DNA from: an uncultured Pelagibacteraceae bacterium
Lineage (GTDB): Bacteria > Pseudomonadota > Alphaproteobacteria > Pelagibacterales > Pelagibacteraceae
Reading direction: 5' to 3'
Length of the DNA stretch: 64,000 nucleotides
Assembly (NCBI GenBank): GCA_902581605.1
Contig: CACHPE010000003.1
Coordinates: forward strand, 46,978 to 110,977
Made by a program: the position numbers and the translations under genes. Every line of letters starts with the position of its first letter. Position 1 is the first letter of the stretch. Below, one piece after another: positions 16,169-25,099 of the stretch. Under the pieces are notes generated by a model. It saw nothing but the letters and a program-made list of their open reading frames with translations, was not told the origin of the DNA and searched no databases.

Positions 16169-17582
16169 CATTCTTTACTTCAAGATATTCCTCAAGGCCC
16201 CAAACACCTCCTTCTCTCCCATTACCTGATTGTCTGTAACCACCAAATGGAGTTCCGGCATCTGCTCCATTTCCATTAATGTAAACGCAGCCTGATCTTA
16301 ATTTTTTAGCAACACGATGTGCTTTTTCTCTATCTTCAGTTTGCAAATAATTTCCAAGACCATAAGAAGTATCGTTTACAATATTGACTGCCTCATCTTC
16401 AGTTTCAAAGGGAATTATAGATAACACAGGTCCAAAAATTTCTTCTTTAGCGATTCTCATGTCATTAGTTACATCTGTAAATATAGTTGGTTTGATAAAG
16501 TATCCTTTGTTCAAACCGTTTGGTAGCTCAGGCCCACCTGCTGCAAGAGTTGCACCTTCAGAAATTCCACTTTCAATAAGATTTATAATTTTATCATATT
16601 GAACTTTAGAGATAACTGGTCCTATATGATCTCCTTTTTTTGAAGCATGATCTACTTTAATTTTATTTGCTTCATCTACAGCTTCTTTAACAGCTCTTTC
16701 ATAAATTGATTTCTCAACCAGCATTCTTGTTGGTGCATCACAAGATTGACCAGAATTGCTCATTACATTTCGAATGCCATCTCTTACTGCATCTTTATAA
16801 CTATCAGCAAAAACAATGTTTCCACCTTTTCCACCTAATTCAAGACAAACTCTTTTGATTGTTTCAGCGGCATTTTTTGAAATTAATTTTCCTGCTCGTG
16901 TTGAGCCTGTGAAAGAAACCATATCAATATCAGGGTGGCTTGAAATGTGGGTTCCTACTCCTGCACCGTCTCCATTTACCAGATTAAATACACCTTTTGG
17001 AAAACCTGCTTCATCAATCATTTCTGCAAATAGCATTCCAGAAATAGGAGCAATTTCTGATGGTTTTAAAATCATTGTACATCCAGTTGCGAATGCAGGA
17101 ATGACTTTTAAAGCAATTTGATTAATTGGCCAATTCCACGGTGTGATTAATCCACAAATTCCAATTGGCTCATAATAGATATGATTATTTGATTTATTAT
17201 CAAAGTATTCATCAAATTTAAAATTTTTTAATCTTAAAATAAAATCATCTAAATGATCTTTCCCTGAAGCTGTTTGAACATCTTTTGCCCAATCCATTGG
17301 TGCACCCATTTCAAGAGAAATAGCCTCAGCCATTTCATTAAATCTTTTTTTATAAACTGATGATAATTTTTCAAGTAAACTGAGCCTTTCTTTCTTGCTA
17401 GTTTCTTTCCAAGTATCAAAGGCATTTTTTGCTGATTTAACAGCTAAATCTGTATCTTCTTTTGAACCTAAAGAAATAACAGCAAACGGGTCTTCATTGC
17501 ATGGATTAATTACGTCAAAATCATTTTTTTTAATTGGATCAACCCACTGGCCATTTATGTAAAATTTTCTTTTATCTAACAT
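16152..17582 (-). CDS. NAD-dependent aldehyde dehydrogenase (paralogue of 30615-32048)
   Basis: A 476-residue ALDH with TPWNWP (Asn150), CLELGGKGGN (Glu248) and NSGQSCDAPTRM (Cys281), all catalytic positions intact. The whole sequence closely parallels the ALDH at 30615-32048, from the shared N-terminus (MLDK..FYINGxW) to the C-terminal GLEEYLEVK / GLEEFLEVK, so the two are recent paralogues or a matched pair. The start ATG lies 20 bases after the stop of the upstream beta-hydroxyacid dehydrogenase. Its 3' end overlaps the convergent dioxygenase gene. A gamma-trimethylaminobutyraldehyde or aminoaldehyde substrate would fit the neighbourhood, but sequence alone does not fix it. Confidence 0.88.
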   Translation of the reverse strand: MLDKRKFYINGQWVDPIKKNDFDVINPCNEDPFAVISLGSKEDTDLAVKSAKNAFDTWKETSKKERLSLLEKLSSVYKKRFNEMAEAISLEMGAPMDWAKDVQTASGKDHLDDFILRLKNFKFDEYFDNKSNNHIYYEPIGICGLITPWNWPINQIALKVIPAFATGCTMILKPSEIAPISGMLFAEMIDEAGFPKGVFNLVNGDGAGVGTHISSHPDIDMVSFTGSTRAGKLISKNAAETIKRVCLELGGKGGNIVFADSYKDAVRDGIRNVMSNSGQSCDAPTRMLVEKSIYERAVKEAVDEANKIKVDHASKKGDHIGPVISKVQYDKIINLIESGISEGATLAAGGPELPNGLNKGYFIKPTIFTDVTNDMRIAKEEIFGPVLSIIPFETEDEAVNIVNDTSYGLGNYLQTEDREKAHRVAKKLRSGCVYINGNGADAGTPFGGYRQSGNGREGGVWGLEEYLEVKNVTGWS

Positions 17583-17602
17583 TTTTTATCTTAACACATT
17601 AA

Positions 17603-18544
17603 TTAAATTTCATATCCTTTTTCCTCAGGTTCATTATCAACCAACTCATCAGGAAAACCATTAGCTCTAAAATTAATATTATTTAAATCCTCCATCCTTT
17701 TCACAATCATTGATGACCAAGCTCTAGAGCCATATTTTTTTTGACCATCTTTAAAAATTTCAACGATTTGTGGAGAAATTTCTAAAGGGGCATTTAGTTT
17801 TTTTGCAAGATTGTCAAATAGACTTGTGTCTTTTAAAACCAAATCCATTGTAAAATTTATATTATAAGATCCATTTAATATAACCTGACTTTCAGTTTCA
17901 TGCACAAATGAATTACCAGAGGAAACAGCAATCCCTTTATAAGTTTTTGCTAAATCTAAATTAGATTTTTTCGCTACAGTCCAAGCCTCGCCTAATGCAA
18001 CCAAATGTGCAGACGCTAGATAATTTGTAATTACTTTTAATACACTTGCTGTACCAAGCTCACCAGTGTGTAATATTTTTCTCCCCATAAAAGTTAATGC
18101 AGGTAAAATTTTTTCAAATGCTTTTCTTTCTCCACCCACAAATATAGCAATATTACCTGTTGCTGCTCTATGACATCCACCGCTCACAGGCCCATCCATT
18201 GGTGTAGCTTTTTTTTCTATTACTTTTTTCCCAAGTCTTTTAACTTCATTTTCGTCTGTGGTACTCATTTCTAGCCAAATTTTATTTTCTGATAAACCAT
18301 TTAGAATTCCATCGTCAGCCTCCATTACTTCAGCAGACACTTCAGGCGATGGAAGAGAGGTAATGATTAAATCGGATTGTTCAGCTAATTTTTTGGGGGA
18401 TTTTGCAACTTTAGCACCTAAGTTTTTTAAAGAATTTGTTAAACTTTCATCTAAATCTCTTACTGTAAGATCAAAGTTATTTCTTAATAAACTTCCAGCA
18501 AGTTTTCCTCCAACATTACCTAAACCAATAAATCCAATTTTCAT
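17603..18544 (-). CDS. NAD(P)-dependent beta-hydroxyacid dehydrogenase (3-hydroxyisobutyrate dehydrogenase family)
   Basis: A 313-residue dehydrogenase with an N-terminal Rossmann motif GFIGLGNVGGKLAG, the family substrate motif MDGPVSGGCHRAATG (about 116-130) and the catalytic Lys170 in SVLKVITNYLAS with Asn174. These are hallmarks of HIBADH, tartronate-semialdehyde reductase and related enzymes, which interconvert a beta-hydroxyacid and its semialdehyde. It overlaps the upstream DMT-transporter stop (ATGA) and is followed 20 bases later by the ALDH, giving a transporter-dehydrogenase-ALDH operon. An aldehyde made here could pass to that ALDH. The specific acid is unknown. Confidence 0.83.
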   Translation of the reverse strand: MKIGFIGLGNVGGKLAGSLLRNNFDLTVRDLDESLTNSLKNLGAKVAKSPKKLAEQSDLIITSLPSPEVSAEVMEADDGILNGLSENKIWLEMSTTDENEVKRLGKKVIEKKATPMDGPVSGGCHRAATGNIAIFVGGERKAFEKILPALTFMGRKILHTGELGTASVLKVITNYLASAHLVALGEAWTVAKKSNLDLAKTYKGIAVSSGNSFVHETESQVILNGSYNINFTMDLVLKDTSLFDNLAKKLNAPLEISPQIVEIFKDGQKKYGSRAWSSMIVKRMEDLNNINFRANGFPDELVDNEPEEKGYEI

Positions 18545-19413
18545 TTTATTTCCTCTTCCTTTCTGTTTGTTGTAAATACAATTAAAATCACACCAACTAT
18601 GATTATTGCGCCCCCAATAAATAATTCTGAAGTTGGTTTTTCACCTAAAAGAAATATCGCTGCCAATAAACCGGTTGGTGGTATCCCCATAGTCACAATA
18701 GGTAGAACTTTATAAAGTGGGTTATTTTTTAAAACATAATAGAAACAACCGTATGTAATTGGTTGCATAATGAAACCAATATAAATAGCAATAATCCAAT
18801 GATCAAATTTTGCATTTGTTAGATAATTAATTGTATTTCCATCAATTATCGCAGATGAAATTACTAATATTGGTCCAGAGAATAATGCTAACCAAGCAAC
18901 TAATGCTAAAGGATTTATTTCTTTACTTAAAGGTTTAACCATAACTTGTCCAAGAGCCCATACAGCAGATCCTAAAATCGTAAGTCCAATTCCAATAAAT
19001 TTTCCATCCAAGTTAGGAGATCCAGTTAAAATATAAACACCAACAAATGCGATAGCTATACCAATCAAAGCTCTGATCGTTGGTTTTTCTTTAAGCATGA
19101 AGTAAGCAAAAATGACTCCAAACGGAACTTCCATCTGAACCAAAAGAACTGCTGAAGATGCATCAATTAAATCTAAACCAGTATATGTAATGCTATATTG
19201 CAATGTATTAGCGACTAATGATGCAGCAAAAATACTTTTTAAATATCCTCTTGGAATTGGAAACCACCAAATTAATAATGATGCAGCAAATGTAAATCTG
19301 ATACCCATTAAAAGAATAGGAGGAAAAGATTCAAATGCTGGTTTAGCTATTACAAAACCAAAGCCTAAAAAAATAGGCACCAAGGATGCTACGAAAGTAT
19401 CTTTTATATTCAT
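18541..19413 (-). CDS. DMT-family (EamA) transporter
   Basis: A 290-residue protein with two EamA repeats and about ten helices. Repeat 1 starts SLVPIFLGFGFVIAKPAFESFPPILLMGIRF and ends LKEKPTIRALIGIAIAFVGVYIL. Repeat 2 ends LGEKPTSELFIGGAIIIVGVILIVF. The closing motif LxExPTxxxxxGxxxIxxGV is typical of DMT permeases. It is the promoter-proximal gene of the minus-strand trio with the beta-hydroxyacid dehydrogenase and ALDH, and is divergent from the EutA-like gene at 19472 across 58 bases. Direction of transport and substrate are unknown. Confidence 0.85.
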   Translation of the reverse strand: MNIKDTFVASLVPIFLGFGFVIAKPAFESFPPILLMGIRFTFAASLLIWWFPIPRGYLKSIFAASLVANTLQYSITYTGLDLIDASSAVLLVQMEVPFGVIFAYFMLKEKPTIRALIGIAIAFVGVYILTGSPNLDGKFIGIGLTILGSAVWALGQVMVKPLSKEINPLALVAWLALFSGPILVISSAIIDGNTINYLTNAKFDHWIIAIYIGFIMQPITYGCFYYVLKNNPLYKVLPIVTMGIPPTGLLAAIFLLGEKPTSELFIGGAIIIVGVILIVFTTNRKEEEIK

Positions 19414-19471
19414 ACCTATTTTTTATATTAATGATTATTAAAGAACTTCTGATATATTCACCTTTTAAATT

Positions 19472-20218
19472 ATGAATTCAACAAAAATAGATCCTAAATA
19501 TATTACCAAATCAAATCCAAGAATTGGACTTATTGCGCTTGCAAGCGATTTTATGATTGAAAGAGATTTTATAAACGTAATTAAAGACAGAGAAATTGAT
19601 TTTTTTGTAAATCGTATTGAATGTTACAACCCGCTAACAAAAGAAAATTTAATCAAAATGTCAGACAAAGTAACTGAGGTAACAAAAGATATATTACCTG
19701 ATCAGGATATCGATTGTGTTGTTTATGGCTGTACCTCTGGAACAATAGCTGCAGGTTATGAATCTATTGAAAAAAAAGTAAAAGCTGCAAAATCTATGGC
19801 AGAGGTGACAACTCCAAGTACCGCTGCAATTAAAGCTTTAAAAAAGTTAAATATAAGTAAGATAAGTCTATTTACACCTTATAGCAAAAAACTTAACGAT
19901 GAAGTTTTGGAATATTTTAAAAACGAAGGGTATGAAGTTACTTCAAATTCTTACTTTGATATAGAAGCCGATTACGATATCGGAAAAGTTGATCAGAATT
20001 ATTTATTTAATGTTCTATCTGAAATAGATTTAAATGGGGCAGAGGCTCTCTTTGTTTCTTGTACTGCTTTACCAGTATTGCCAATTATTGATAAATTAGA
20101 GAAAAAATTGAATACTACAGTTTTATCTAGCAATCAGGCTTTAATTTGGGATACGCTTGTTAAAATAAACAAAAATAATTCTGTCGAAGGATTTGGTAAA
20201 TTATTTAATGAAAATTAA
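19472..20218 (+). CDS. Asp/Glu racemase superfamily protein, EutA / maleate cis-trans isomerase-like
   Basis: A 248-residue protein with the pseudo-symmetric two-cysteine active site of the maleate isomerase/arylmalonate decarboxylase group: Cys87 in VVYGCTSGTIAAG and Cys197 in LFVSCTALPVLP. The N-terminal GLIALASDFMIERDF also fits. EutA, a protein of this family, is encoded with ectoine hydrolase in known ectoine-utilisation loci. Here the stop overlaps the start of a DoeA-like gene (TAATG), reproducing that pairing. It may isomerise or racemise a product of the neighbouring hydrolase. The remaining canonical ectoine-degradation genes are not adjacent, so another substrate is possible. Confidence 0.8.
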   Translation: MNSTKIDPKYITKSNPRIGLIALASDFMIERDFINVIKDREIDFFVNRIECYNPLTKENLIKMSDKVTEVTKDILPDQDIDCVVYGCTSGTIAAGYESIEKKVKAAKSMAEVTTPSTAAIKALKKLNISKISLFTPYSKKLNDEVLEYFKNEGYEVTSNSYFDIEADYDIGKVDQNYLFNVLSEIDLNGAEALFVSCTALPVLPIIDKLEKKLNTTVLSSNQALIWDTLVKINKNNSVEGFGKLFNEN

Positions 20219-21387
20219 TGTTGTTTACAAAAGAAGAATATAAGCAAAGATTAACAAAAGTTAAAAAAATGATGCAAGAAAAAGGCATCGATCTTTTAAT
20301 CTCACATGACACTAACAATATGAATTACCTAACAGGCTATGATGCTTGGTCTTTTTATTATGCACAATGTGCAATTGTTCATATAGACTTAGATGAGCCT
20401 TTATGTTTTGTAAGGGCTCAAGATGCAGGTGGTGCATATATTAAAACTTATTTAAAGGATGAGAATATTTTAGTTTATGACGAAAATTATATTCACACAT
20501 GGCCAAAACATCCTTATGACAATCTTGTAGATATTATAAAAGAAAGAAAATGGGACAAGTTATGCATTGGCCTAGAAATGGATGCACATTACTTCACTGC
20601 GTTTTGTTATGAAAAAATTAAGCAAGGATTACCTAATGCAAAAATTAAAGATAGTGATCGTTTAGTTAACTGGGCTAGACTAGTAAAATCAGATGCCGAA
20701 ATAGGTTTCATGAAATCTGCTGCAAAAATTTCTGAAAAAGGAATGAAAACTGCAATGGAAGTTATCAAACCAGGTGTCAGACAGTGCGATGCAGTTGGTG
20801 AAATTCAAAAAACTTTATTTTATGGAACAGAAGAGTTTGGAGGTGAATATTCTAGTATTGCAACTTTACTTCCGACAGGAAAAGGTACTTCAGCTTCACA
20901 TTTAACAGCAACACAAGATAAATTTGTAGAAGGTGAGGCTACAATTATTGAATTATCTGGTGTTTATAAGAGATATCATGCTCCGATGGCGAGAACAGTT
21001 TTGTTAGGAAAGCCTAATCAATTAAAGATTGACACGATGAATAAAACAATCGAGGCTTTAAATGCAGGCATAAGTCAAATTAAACCTGGGAATACAGCAG
21101 ATGATGTTGCCCAAGCTTTTTGGAAAATATTAGATAAATATGGAATAGAAAAAAAATCTAGAACAGGTTATTCGATAGGAATTGGTTATCCTCCTGATTG
21201 GGGTGAACATACTCTAAATATCTATAAGGGAGATATGACAGTACTTGAGCCCAATGTTTGTTTTCATATGATAGCGGTGATGCAGTTTGGTGATTGGGGT
21301 GTTGAAGCATCGGAGGCAATAAGAGTTACAGAGAATGGATCAGAATTGTTCTGTAATTTTCCAAAAGAGCTTCATATTAAGAGTTAA
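20218..21387 (+). CDS. M24-family creatinase-like hydrolase, ectoine hydrolase (DoeA/EutD)-like
   Basis: A 389-residue pita-bread-fold protein: an N-terminal creatinase-type domain (EKGIDLLISHDTNNMNYLTGYDAWSFY) and a C-terminal M24 domain from about residue 165. The metal ligands of true aminopeptidases P are missing. The LLD position is Glu245 (IIELSGVY), the second Asp is Pro256 (RYHAPMART), and the first glutamate is absent in CFHMIAVMQ. This is the pattern of metal-free creatinase and of DoeA-type enzymes rather than of Xaa-Pro peptidases or iron-dependent DddP. It is coupled to the EutA-like gene and followed by a Pot-type importer, so it probably hydrolyses the imported compound. Ectoine is the leading guess; creatine-like or other cyclic amidines remain possible. 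Confidence 0.78.
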   Translation: MLFTKEEYKQRLTKVKKMMQEKGIDLLISHDTNNMNYLTGYDAWSFYYAQCAIVHIDLDEPLCFVRAQDAGGAYIKTYLKDENILVYDENYIHTWPKHPYDNLVDIIKERKWDKLCIGLEMDAHYFTAFCYEKIKQGLPNAKIKDSDRLVNWARLVKSDAEIGFMKSAAKISEKGMKTAMEVIKPGVRQCDAVGEIQKTLFYGTEEFGGEYSSIATLLPTGKGTSASHLTATQDKFVEGEATIIELSGVYKRYHAPMARTVLLGKPNQLKIDTMNKTIEALNAGISQIKPGNTADDVAQAFWKILDKYGIEKKSRTGYSIGIGYPPDWGEHTLNIYKGDMTVLEPNVCFHMIAVMQFGDWGVEASEAIRVTENGSELFCNFPKELHIKS

Positions 21388-21432
21388 TTAGCTATTGAAA
21401 TCTATTTATACAAATGTTTTATATGTTTTTTT

Positions 21433-22518
21433 ATGTCTAAAAATCCAGAATTTGTAAAATTCGACAAAGTAGATAAAAGTTATGACGGCAAAGTTCTTGT
21501 CGTAAAAGATCTTCAATTAGATATTGCTGAAGGTGAATTCATAACAATGCTAGGTCCATCTGGTTCAGGTAAAACAACTTGTTTGATGATGTTAGCTGGC
21601 TTTGAAACGCCAACTCACGGTGAAATATTATTAGATGGAAATATAATTTCTAACATCCCTCCGCATAAGAGAGGTATTGGTATGGTTTTCCAAAACTACG
21701 CATTGTTTCCACATATGACAGTTTATGAAAATTTAGCTTTCCCATTAAGAGTAAGAAAAGTTGAAAAAGATGAAATAGATAAAAAAGTTGATAAAGCTTT
21801 ATCGATGGTTTCACTAAACGGTTTTGAAACTAGAATGCCAGCTCAGCTATCAGGTGGTCAACAACAAAGGGTAGCAGTTGCGAGGGCATTAGTATTTGAT
21901 CCAGCAGTTGTTTTGATGGATGAACCTTTAGGAGCATTAGATAAAAATTTAAGAGAAAGCATGCAATATGAAATTAAACACATTCACGAAAGTATTGGTG
22001 TTACAGTAGTATATGTAACTCACGATCAAAGTGAAGCATTAACTATGTCAAATAGAATTGCTGTATTTAATGATGGAAAAGTTCAACAACTTTCAAATCC
22101 AGCTGAGCTTTATGAAAAACCTGTAAATTCTTTTGTTGCAGAGTTTATTGGTGAAAATAATACTTTTAATGGAGAAATAATAGATATTGATAAAGATAAA
22201 TGTAAAGTTAAATTAGCTAATTCGGAAATATTAGCTAATCCTATTTCAGTAAAGTCTAAAGGTGAAAAAACTACTGTTTCATTGAGACCTGAAAGAGCAT
22301 TGATAAATCCAAGTGAGAAAATGGATAATATGTTTACTGGTAAGATTGAAGAAGTAATTTATCACGGAGATCATACAAGGGTTAGATTAAATCTTTTAGG
22401 CAGCTCTGAGTTTATTCTTAAGGTCCCAAACAGTACATCCAATTTAGAATTAAAAGTTAGTCAAGATATAAATATTGGATGGAATAGTGTTGATGCTAGA
22501 GCATTAGACCCAAAATAA
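21433..22518 (+). CDS. potA: Spermidine/putrescine-type ABC ATPase (PotA family)
   Basis: A 361-residue ATPase with Walker A GPSGSGKTT (about 41-49), MVFQNYALFPHMTVYENLAFPLR, signature LSGGQQQRVAVARAL, Walker B AVVLMDEPLGALD and H-loop VTHDQSEAL. The C-terminal TOBE-type regulatory region (VSLRPERALI..YHGDHTRV) is typical of PotA. It precedes binding-protein and permease genes in the usual A-D-B-C order. The symbol reflects family membership; true specificity may be another cationic compound or the ectoine/amidine-like substrate of the neighbouring hydrolase. The gene starts 45 bases after the hydrolase stop, with no evident terminator between them. Confidence 0.88.
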   Translation: MSKNPEFVKFDKVDKSYDGKVLVVKDLQLDIAEGEFITMLGPSGSGKTTCLMMLAGFETPTHGEILLDGNIISNIPPHKRGIGMVFQNYALFPHMTVYENLAFPLRVRKVEKDEIDKKVDKALSMVSLNGFETRMPAQLSGGQQQRVAVARALVFDPAVVLMDEPLGALDKNLRESMQYEIKHIHESIGVTVVYVTHDQSEALTMSNRIAVFNDGKVQQLSNPAELYEKPVNSFVAEFIGENNTFNGEIIDIDKDKCKVKLANSEILANPISVKSKGEKTTVSLRPERALINPSEKMDNMFTGKIEEVIYHGDHTRVRLNLLGSSEFILKVPNSTSNLELKVSQDINIGWNSVDARALDPK

Positions 22519-22572
22519 TCTCATTTAAAAATATATATATTTAATACAAGTATCTAACGACAAAATCAGCTG

Positions 22573-22601
22573 TTGACTTAATCATCCCTATTTGTTGTAC
22601 T
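22573..22601 (+). promoter_or_regulatory. Candidate sigma-70 promoter of the binding-protein gene
   Basis: TTGACT at 22573-22578 and TGTACT at 22596-22601 are separated by exactly 17 bases in the 129-base gap before the binding-protein gene. The -35 is near-consensus and the -10 is weaker. A strong ribosome binding site (GGAGG) precedes the ATG at 22648. A dedicated promoter plus the terminator at 23801 would let the receptor be made in excess of ATPase and permeases. Confidence 0.45.
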
Positions 22602-22647
22602 TTTACTTATATAAATTAATTTATATCAACGTTTAAACGGAGGAATA

Positions 22648-23763
22648 ATGAGAAAAATAAGTAAATTATTGCTTGCTCTTTCTTTTGTTGCATCTCTAAC
22701 ATCTTCAGCCTTTGCTGTTACTGTAGCATCATGGGGCGGAGCTTATACGGAGTCTCAAAAGCTTGGGTATGGTGATCCTACTGCTAAAAAACTTGGAATA
22801 GAAATCAATTGGGTTGACTATTCTGGTGGTTTATCAGAGATCAAAGCACAAAAAGAAGCAGGTGCTATAACTTGGGATATTATAGATGTATTTGCATTCG
22901 ACACTATTAACGGATGTGACGAAGGTATATTTGTTAAATTTGATTTTGACAAAGATTTCCCAGCAGCACCAGATGGAACTAAGGCAAGTGAAGATTTCTT
23001 CGCACCAATGCCGAGTGAATGTGCTGTAGGTAACATTTTATATTCTTGGAACTACGCTTATAATAAAAATAATATTAAAGGCACTCCAAAAACTATTAAA
23101 GATTTCTTTAATACTAAAAAGTTCCCTGGAAAAAGAGCTATCTATAACAGCGCTTTAACTAACTTAGAAATCGCTTTAGCTGCAGATGGTGTTAAGCTAG
23201 GTGACGGCGGAACTAGAGTTTACAGAAAACTTCTAGAAGACGGTGGAATCGACAGAGCGATGAATAAAATCAAAGCATTATGTACAGATCCAAATGGTGG
23301 ATGTGTATTCTGGTCAGCAGGTGCTCAACCACCAGAACTTTTAATGAGTGGTGAAGTTGTTATGGCAACTGGTTGGAATGGAAGATTCTTTAATGCAATA
23401 GTTGGCGAAGGTGCACCACTTGTACAAGTATGGGATGGTCAAGGTCTTGATTATGAATACTTTGCACTTGTGAAAGGTGGACCAAACGAAGCTGATGCTA
23501 AAAAAGCTCTTGCAATGATGACTAACACAGAAATGTTAGCTGGAAGTGCTAAGTATATTGCTTATGCACCATACAGAAAATCATCTCTTGATATAATTAC
23601 TGCTGGTGAGCCTTGGTACAAAGATGGCAAAACTGAAATGATGCCACAAATGCCAACAGCTCCTGCAAACACAAAGAATTATTTCTTAGTAGACCCTTTC
23701 TTCTGGGCTGATAACAATACTGAAATCAGTGAGAAGTGGGAAGCAATGAAAGCAGGACTATAA
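22648..23763 (+). CDS. potD: Periplasmic binding protein of PotD type
   Basis: A 371-residue solute-binding protein with a clear signal peptide (MRKISKLLLALSFVASLTSSAFA, cleavage after AFA). The PotD/PotF-family opening is VTVASWGGAYTESQ, which gives way to a WxVDYSGG segment. Also visible are WDIIDVFAF, a SPBP_8-like FFNTKKFPGKRAIYN and a C-terminal FFLVDPFFWADNN-like region. Four internal cysteines (for example NGCDEG, SECAVG, LCTDPNGGC) could form disulfides in the periplasm. It has its own candidate promoter and strong ribosome binding site, and a terminator follows, consistent with high expression. The ligand is probably a small cationic or zwitterionic nitrogen compound. Confidence 0.87.
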   Translation: MRKISKLLLALSFVASLTSSAFAVTVASWGGAYTESQKLGYGDPTAKKLGIEINWVDYSGGLSEIKAQKEAGAITWDIIDVFAFDTINGCDEGIFVKFDFDKDFPAAPDGTKASEDFFAPMPSECAVGNILYSWNYAYNKNNIKGTPKTIKDFFNTKKFPGKRAIYNSALTNLEIALAADGVKLGDGGTRVYRKLLEDGGIDRAMNKIKALCTDPNGGCVFWSAGAQPPELLMSGEVVMATGWNGRFFNAIVGEGAPLVQVWDGQGLDYEYFALVKGGPNEADAKKALAMMTNTEMLAGSAKYIAYAPYRKSSLDIITAGEPWYKDGKTEMMPQMPTAPANTKNYFLVDPFFWADNNTEISEKWEAMKAGL

Positions 23764-23800
23764 TTTCAGTTTTAAACACTGAATTTATATAATATATTTA

Positions 23801-23830
23801 GGGCGGTTATTTTTAACCGCCCTATTTTTT
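23801..23830 (+). terminator. Rho-independent terminator/attenuator inside the Pot operon
   Basis: A perfect 9-base stem, GGGCGGTTA at 23801-23809 with TAACCGCCC at 23814-23822, has a TTTT loop and is followed by TATTTTTTTT. It ends two bases before the permease ATG at 23832. It would terminate most transcripts after the binding-protein gene and pass a fraction to the permeases. Confidence 0.88.
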
Positions 23831-23831
23831 T

Positions 23832-25097
23832 ATGAGCTCTGAAACAAAACAAATATTAACAACTGACGGAATACCTTTAGAAGTTAGTTTAAAAAAAGCA
23901 GAAAAGAAGAATAAAATAAAAGCGTTTCTTCTTGTAGCTCCATTACTATTATTTCTTGTTATCACTTATATTTTTCCAATTGGCGACATGTTTATGAGGA
24001 GTGTTGATGACAGAATGGTTACCAATATGCTTCCAAAAACTTTCAAAGCAATGGAAAAATGGGAAAACCTTGAGGAATTACCACCCGAAGAAGTATATAG
24101 AGGATTTTATGAAGACTATAAAGTACTTGTTGAGAAGCAAGAGCATGGAAAATTAGGACAAAGGTTAAATAAAGAAAAAAATGGTTTTAATACAATTACT
24201 AAAAGACTTTTTAGACAAATAAAAAGAAATAAAATTGATGAAAGCATTAGTATAAAAGAACAAATTAACAAAATTCATAAGAGATGGAGAAATGTGGAGT
24301 TTTGGTTAGCAATTAAAAGAACTGCCCCTCCTTATACGATGGCAAAGTATTTGAAGGGTATGGATATGTATGTTGCTTCAGATGGTAGTATAGCTCAAGT
24401 AGAACAAGACAGAAGAATTCACAGAATTTTATGGCTTAGAACATTAGAAATAGCATTTTTTGTTACTCTTTTTAGCTTTTTTATGGGCTATCCAATAGCT
24501 CATTTACTGGCAACACTTCCTATGAAGTACAGCAATTTATTGATGATTTGTGTATTGCTCCCATTCTGGACATCTTTGCTGGTCAGAACTGCAAGTTGGA
24601 TGATTTTGTTGCAGCAGCAAGGAGTAGTAAATGATTTTTTTGTAATGATTGGTTTGGTCGGAGACGATAACCGGCCAGAGATGATGTACAATAAAGTTGG
24701 AACTTACGTTGCGATGACACAAATATTATTACCTTTTATGGTTCTACCTTTATATAGTGTCATGAAAACAATCTCACCAAGTTTAATGAGAGCTGGAAAA
24801 TCATTAGGCGGAACACCTTTCGTTGCTTTTTGGAAAGTTTACTTTCCTTTAACAATTCCAGGAATAGGAGCTGGATGTTTATTAGTTTTCATTTTAGCTA
24901 TAGGATACTACATAACCCCTGCTTTAGTTGGTGGAGCATCAGGAACTTTAATAAGTAATCAAATTGCATTTCATATGAAAACAACTCTTGATTGGAGTTT
25001 TGCATCAGCAATGGGATTAATGCTTTTGACAGGAGTTTTGGTTATTTATTGGATTTATAACAAATTGGTTGGAGTTGATAACATTAAATTAGGATAA
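23832..25097 (+). CDS. potB: Pot-type ABC permease (PotB-like) with long periplasmic insert
   Basis: A 421-residue inner-membrane permease, about 135 residues longer than classic PotB. Helix 1 (FLLVAPLLLFLVITYIFPIG) is near 33-53. It is followed by about 150 charged residues (VDDRMVTNMLPKTFKAMEK.. to ..QDRRIHRILWLRTLEIAF) before the conserved transmembrane core begins near 200. The EAA-type ATPase-contact loop AGKSLGGTPFVAFWKVYFPLTIPG is near 330-355. Translation starts directly after the terminator hairpin. The inserted region should be periplasmic and could contact the receptor. Such inserts occur in some alphaproteobacterial homologues, so it need not be novel. Confidence 0.86.
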   Translation: MSSETKQILTTDGIPLEVSLKKAEKKNKIKAFLLVAPLLLFLVITYIFPIGDMFMRSVDDRMVTNMLPKTFKAMEKWENLEELPPEEVYRGFYEDYKVLVEKQEHGKLGQRLNKEKNGFNTITKRLFRQIKRNKIDESISIKEQINKIHKRWRNVEFWLAIKRTAPPYTMAKYLKGMDMYVASDGSIAQVEQDRRIHRILWLRTLEIAFFVTLFSFFMGYPIAHLLATLPMKYSNLLMICVLLPFWTSLLVRTASWMILLQQQGVVNDFFVMIGLVGDDNRPEMMYNKVGTYVAMTQILLPFMVLPLYSVMKTISPSLMRAGKSLGGTPFVAFWKVYFPLTIPGIGAGCLLVFILAIGYYITPALVGGASGTLISNQIAFHMKTTLDWSFASAMGLMLLTGVLVIYWIYNKLVGVDNIKLG

Positions 25098-25099
25098 TT

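Noticed and set aside
20218..21387. DMSP lyase DddP or Xaa-Pro aminopeptidase
   Set aside because: Both need a set of acidic and His metal ligands that are replaced here; pairing with an EutA-like gene favours a DoeA-type enzyme.
22525..22543. AT-only palindrome after potA as a terminator
   Set aside because: AAATATATATATTT has no GC pairs and no T tract; a simple AT run in an AT-rich spacer explains it.
22519..22647. Glycine or other riboswitch upstream of the potD-like gene
   Set aside because: SAR11 uses glycine riboswitches, so I looked for conserved stems; the 129-base spacer shows only a promoter-like pair and a ribosome binding site.
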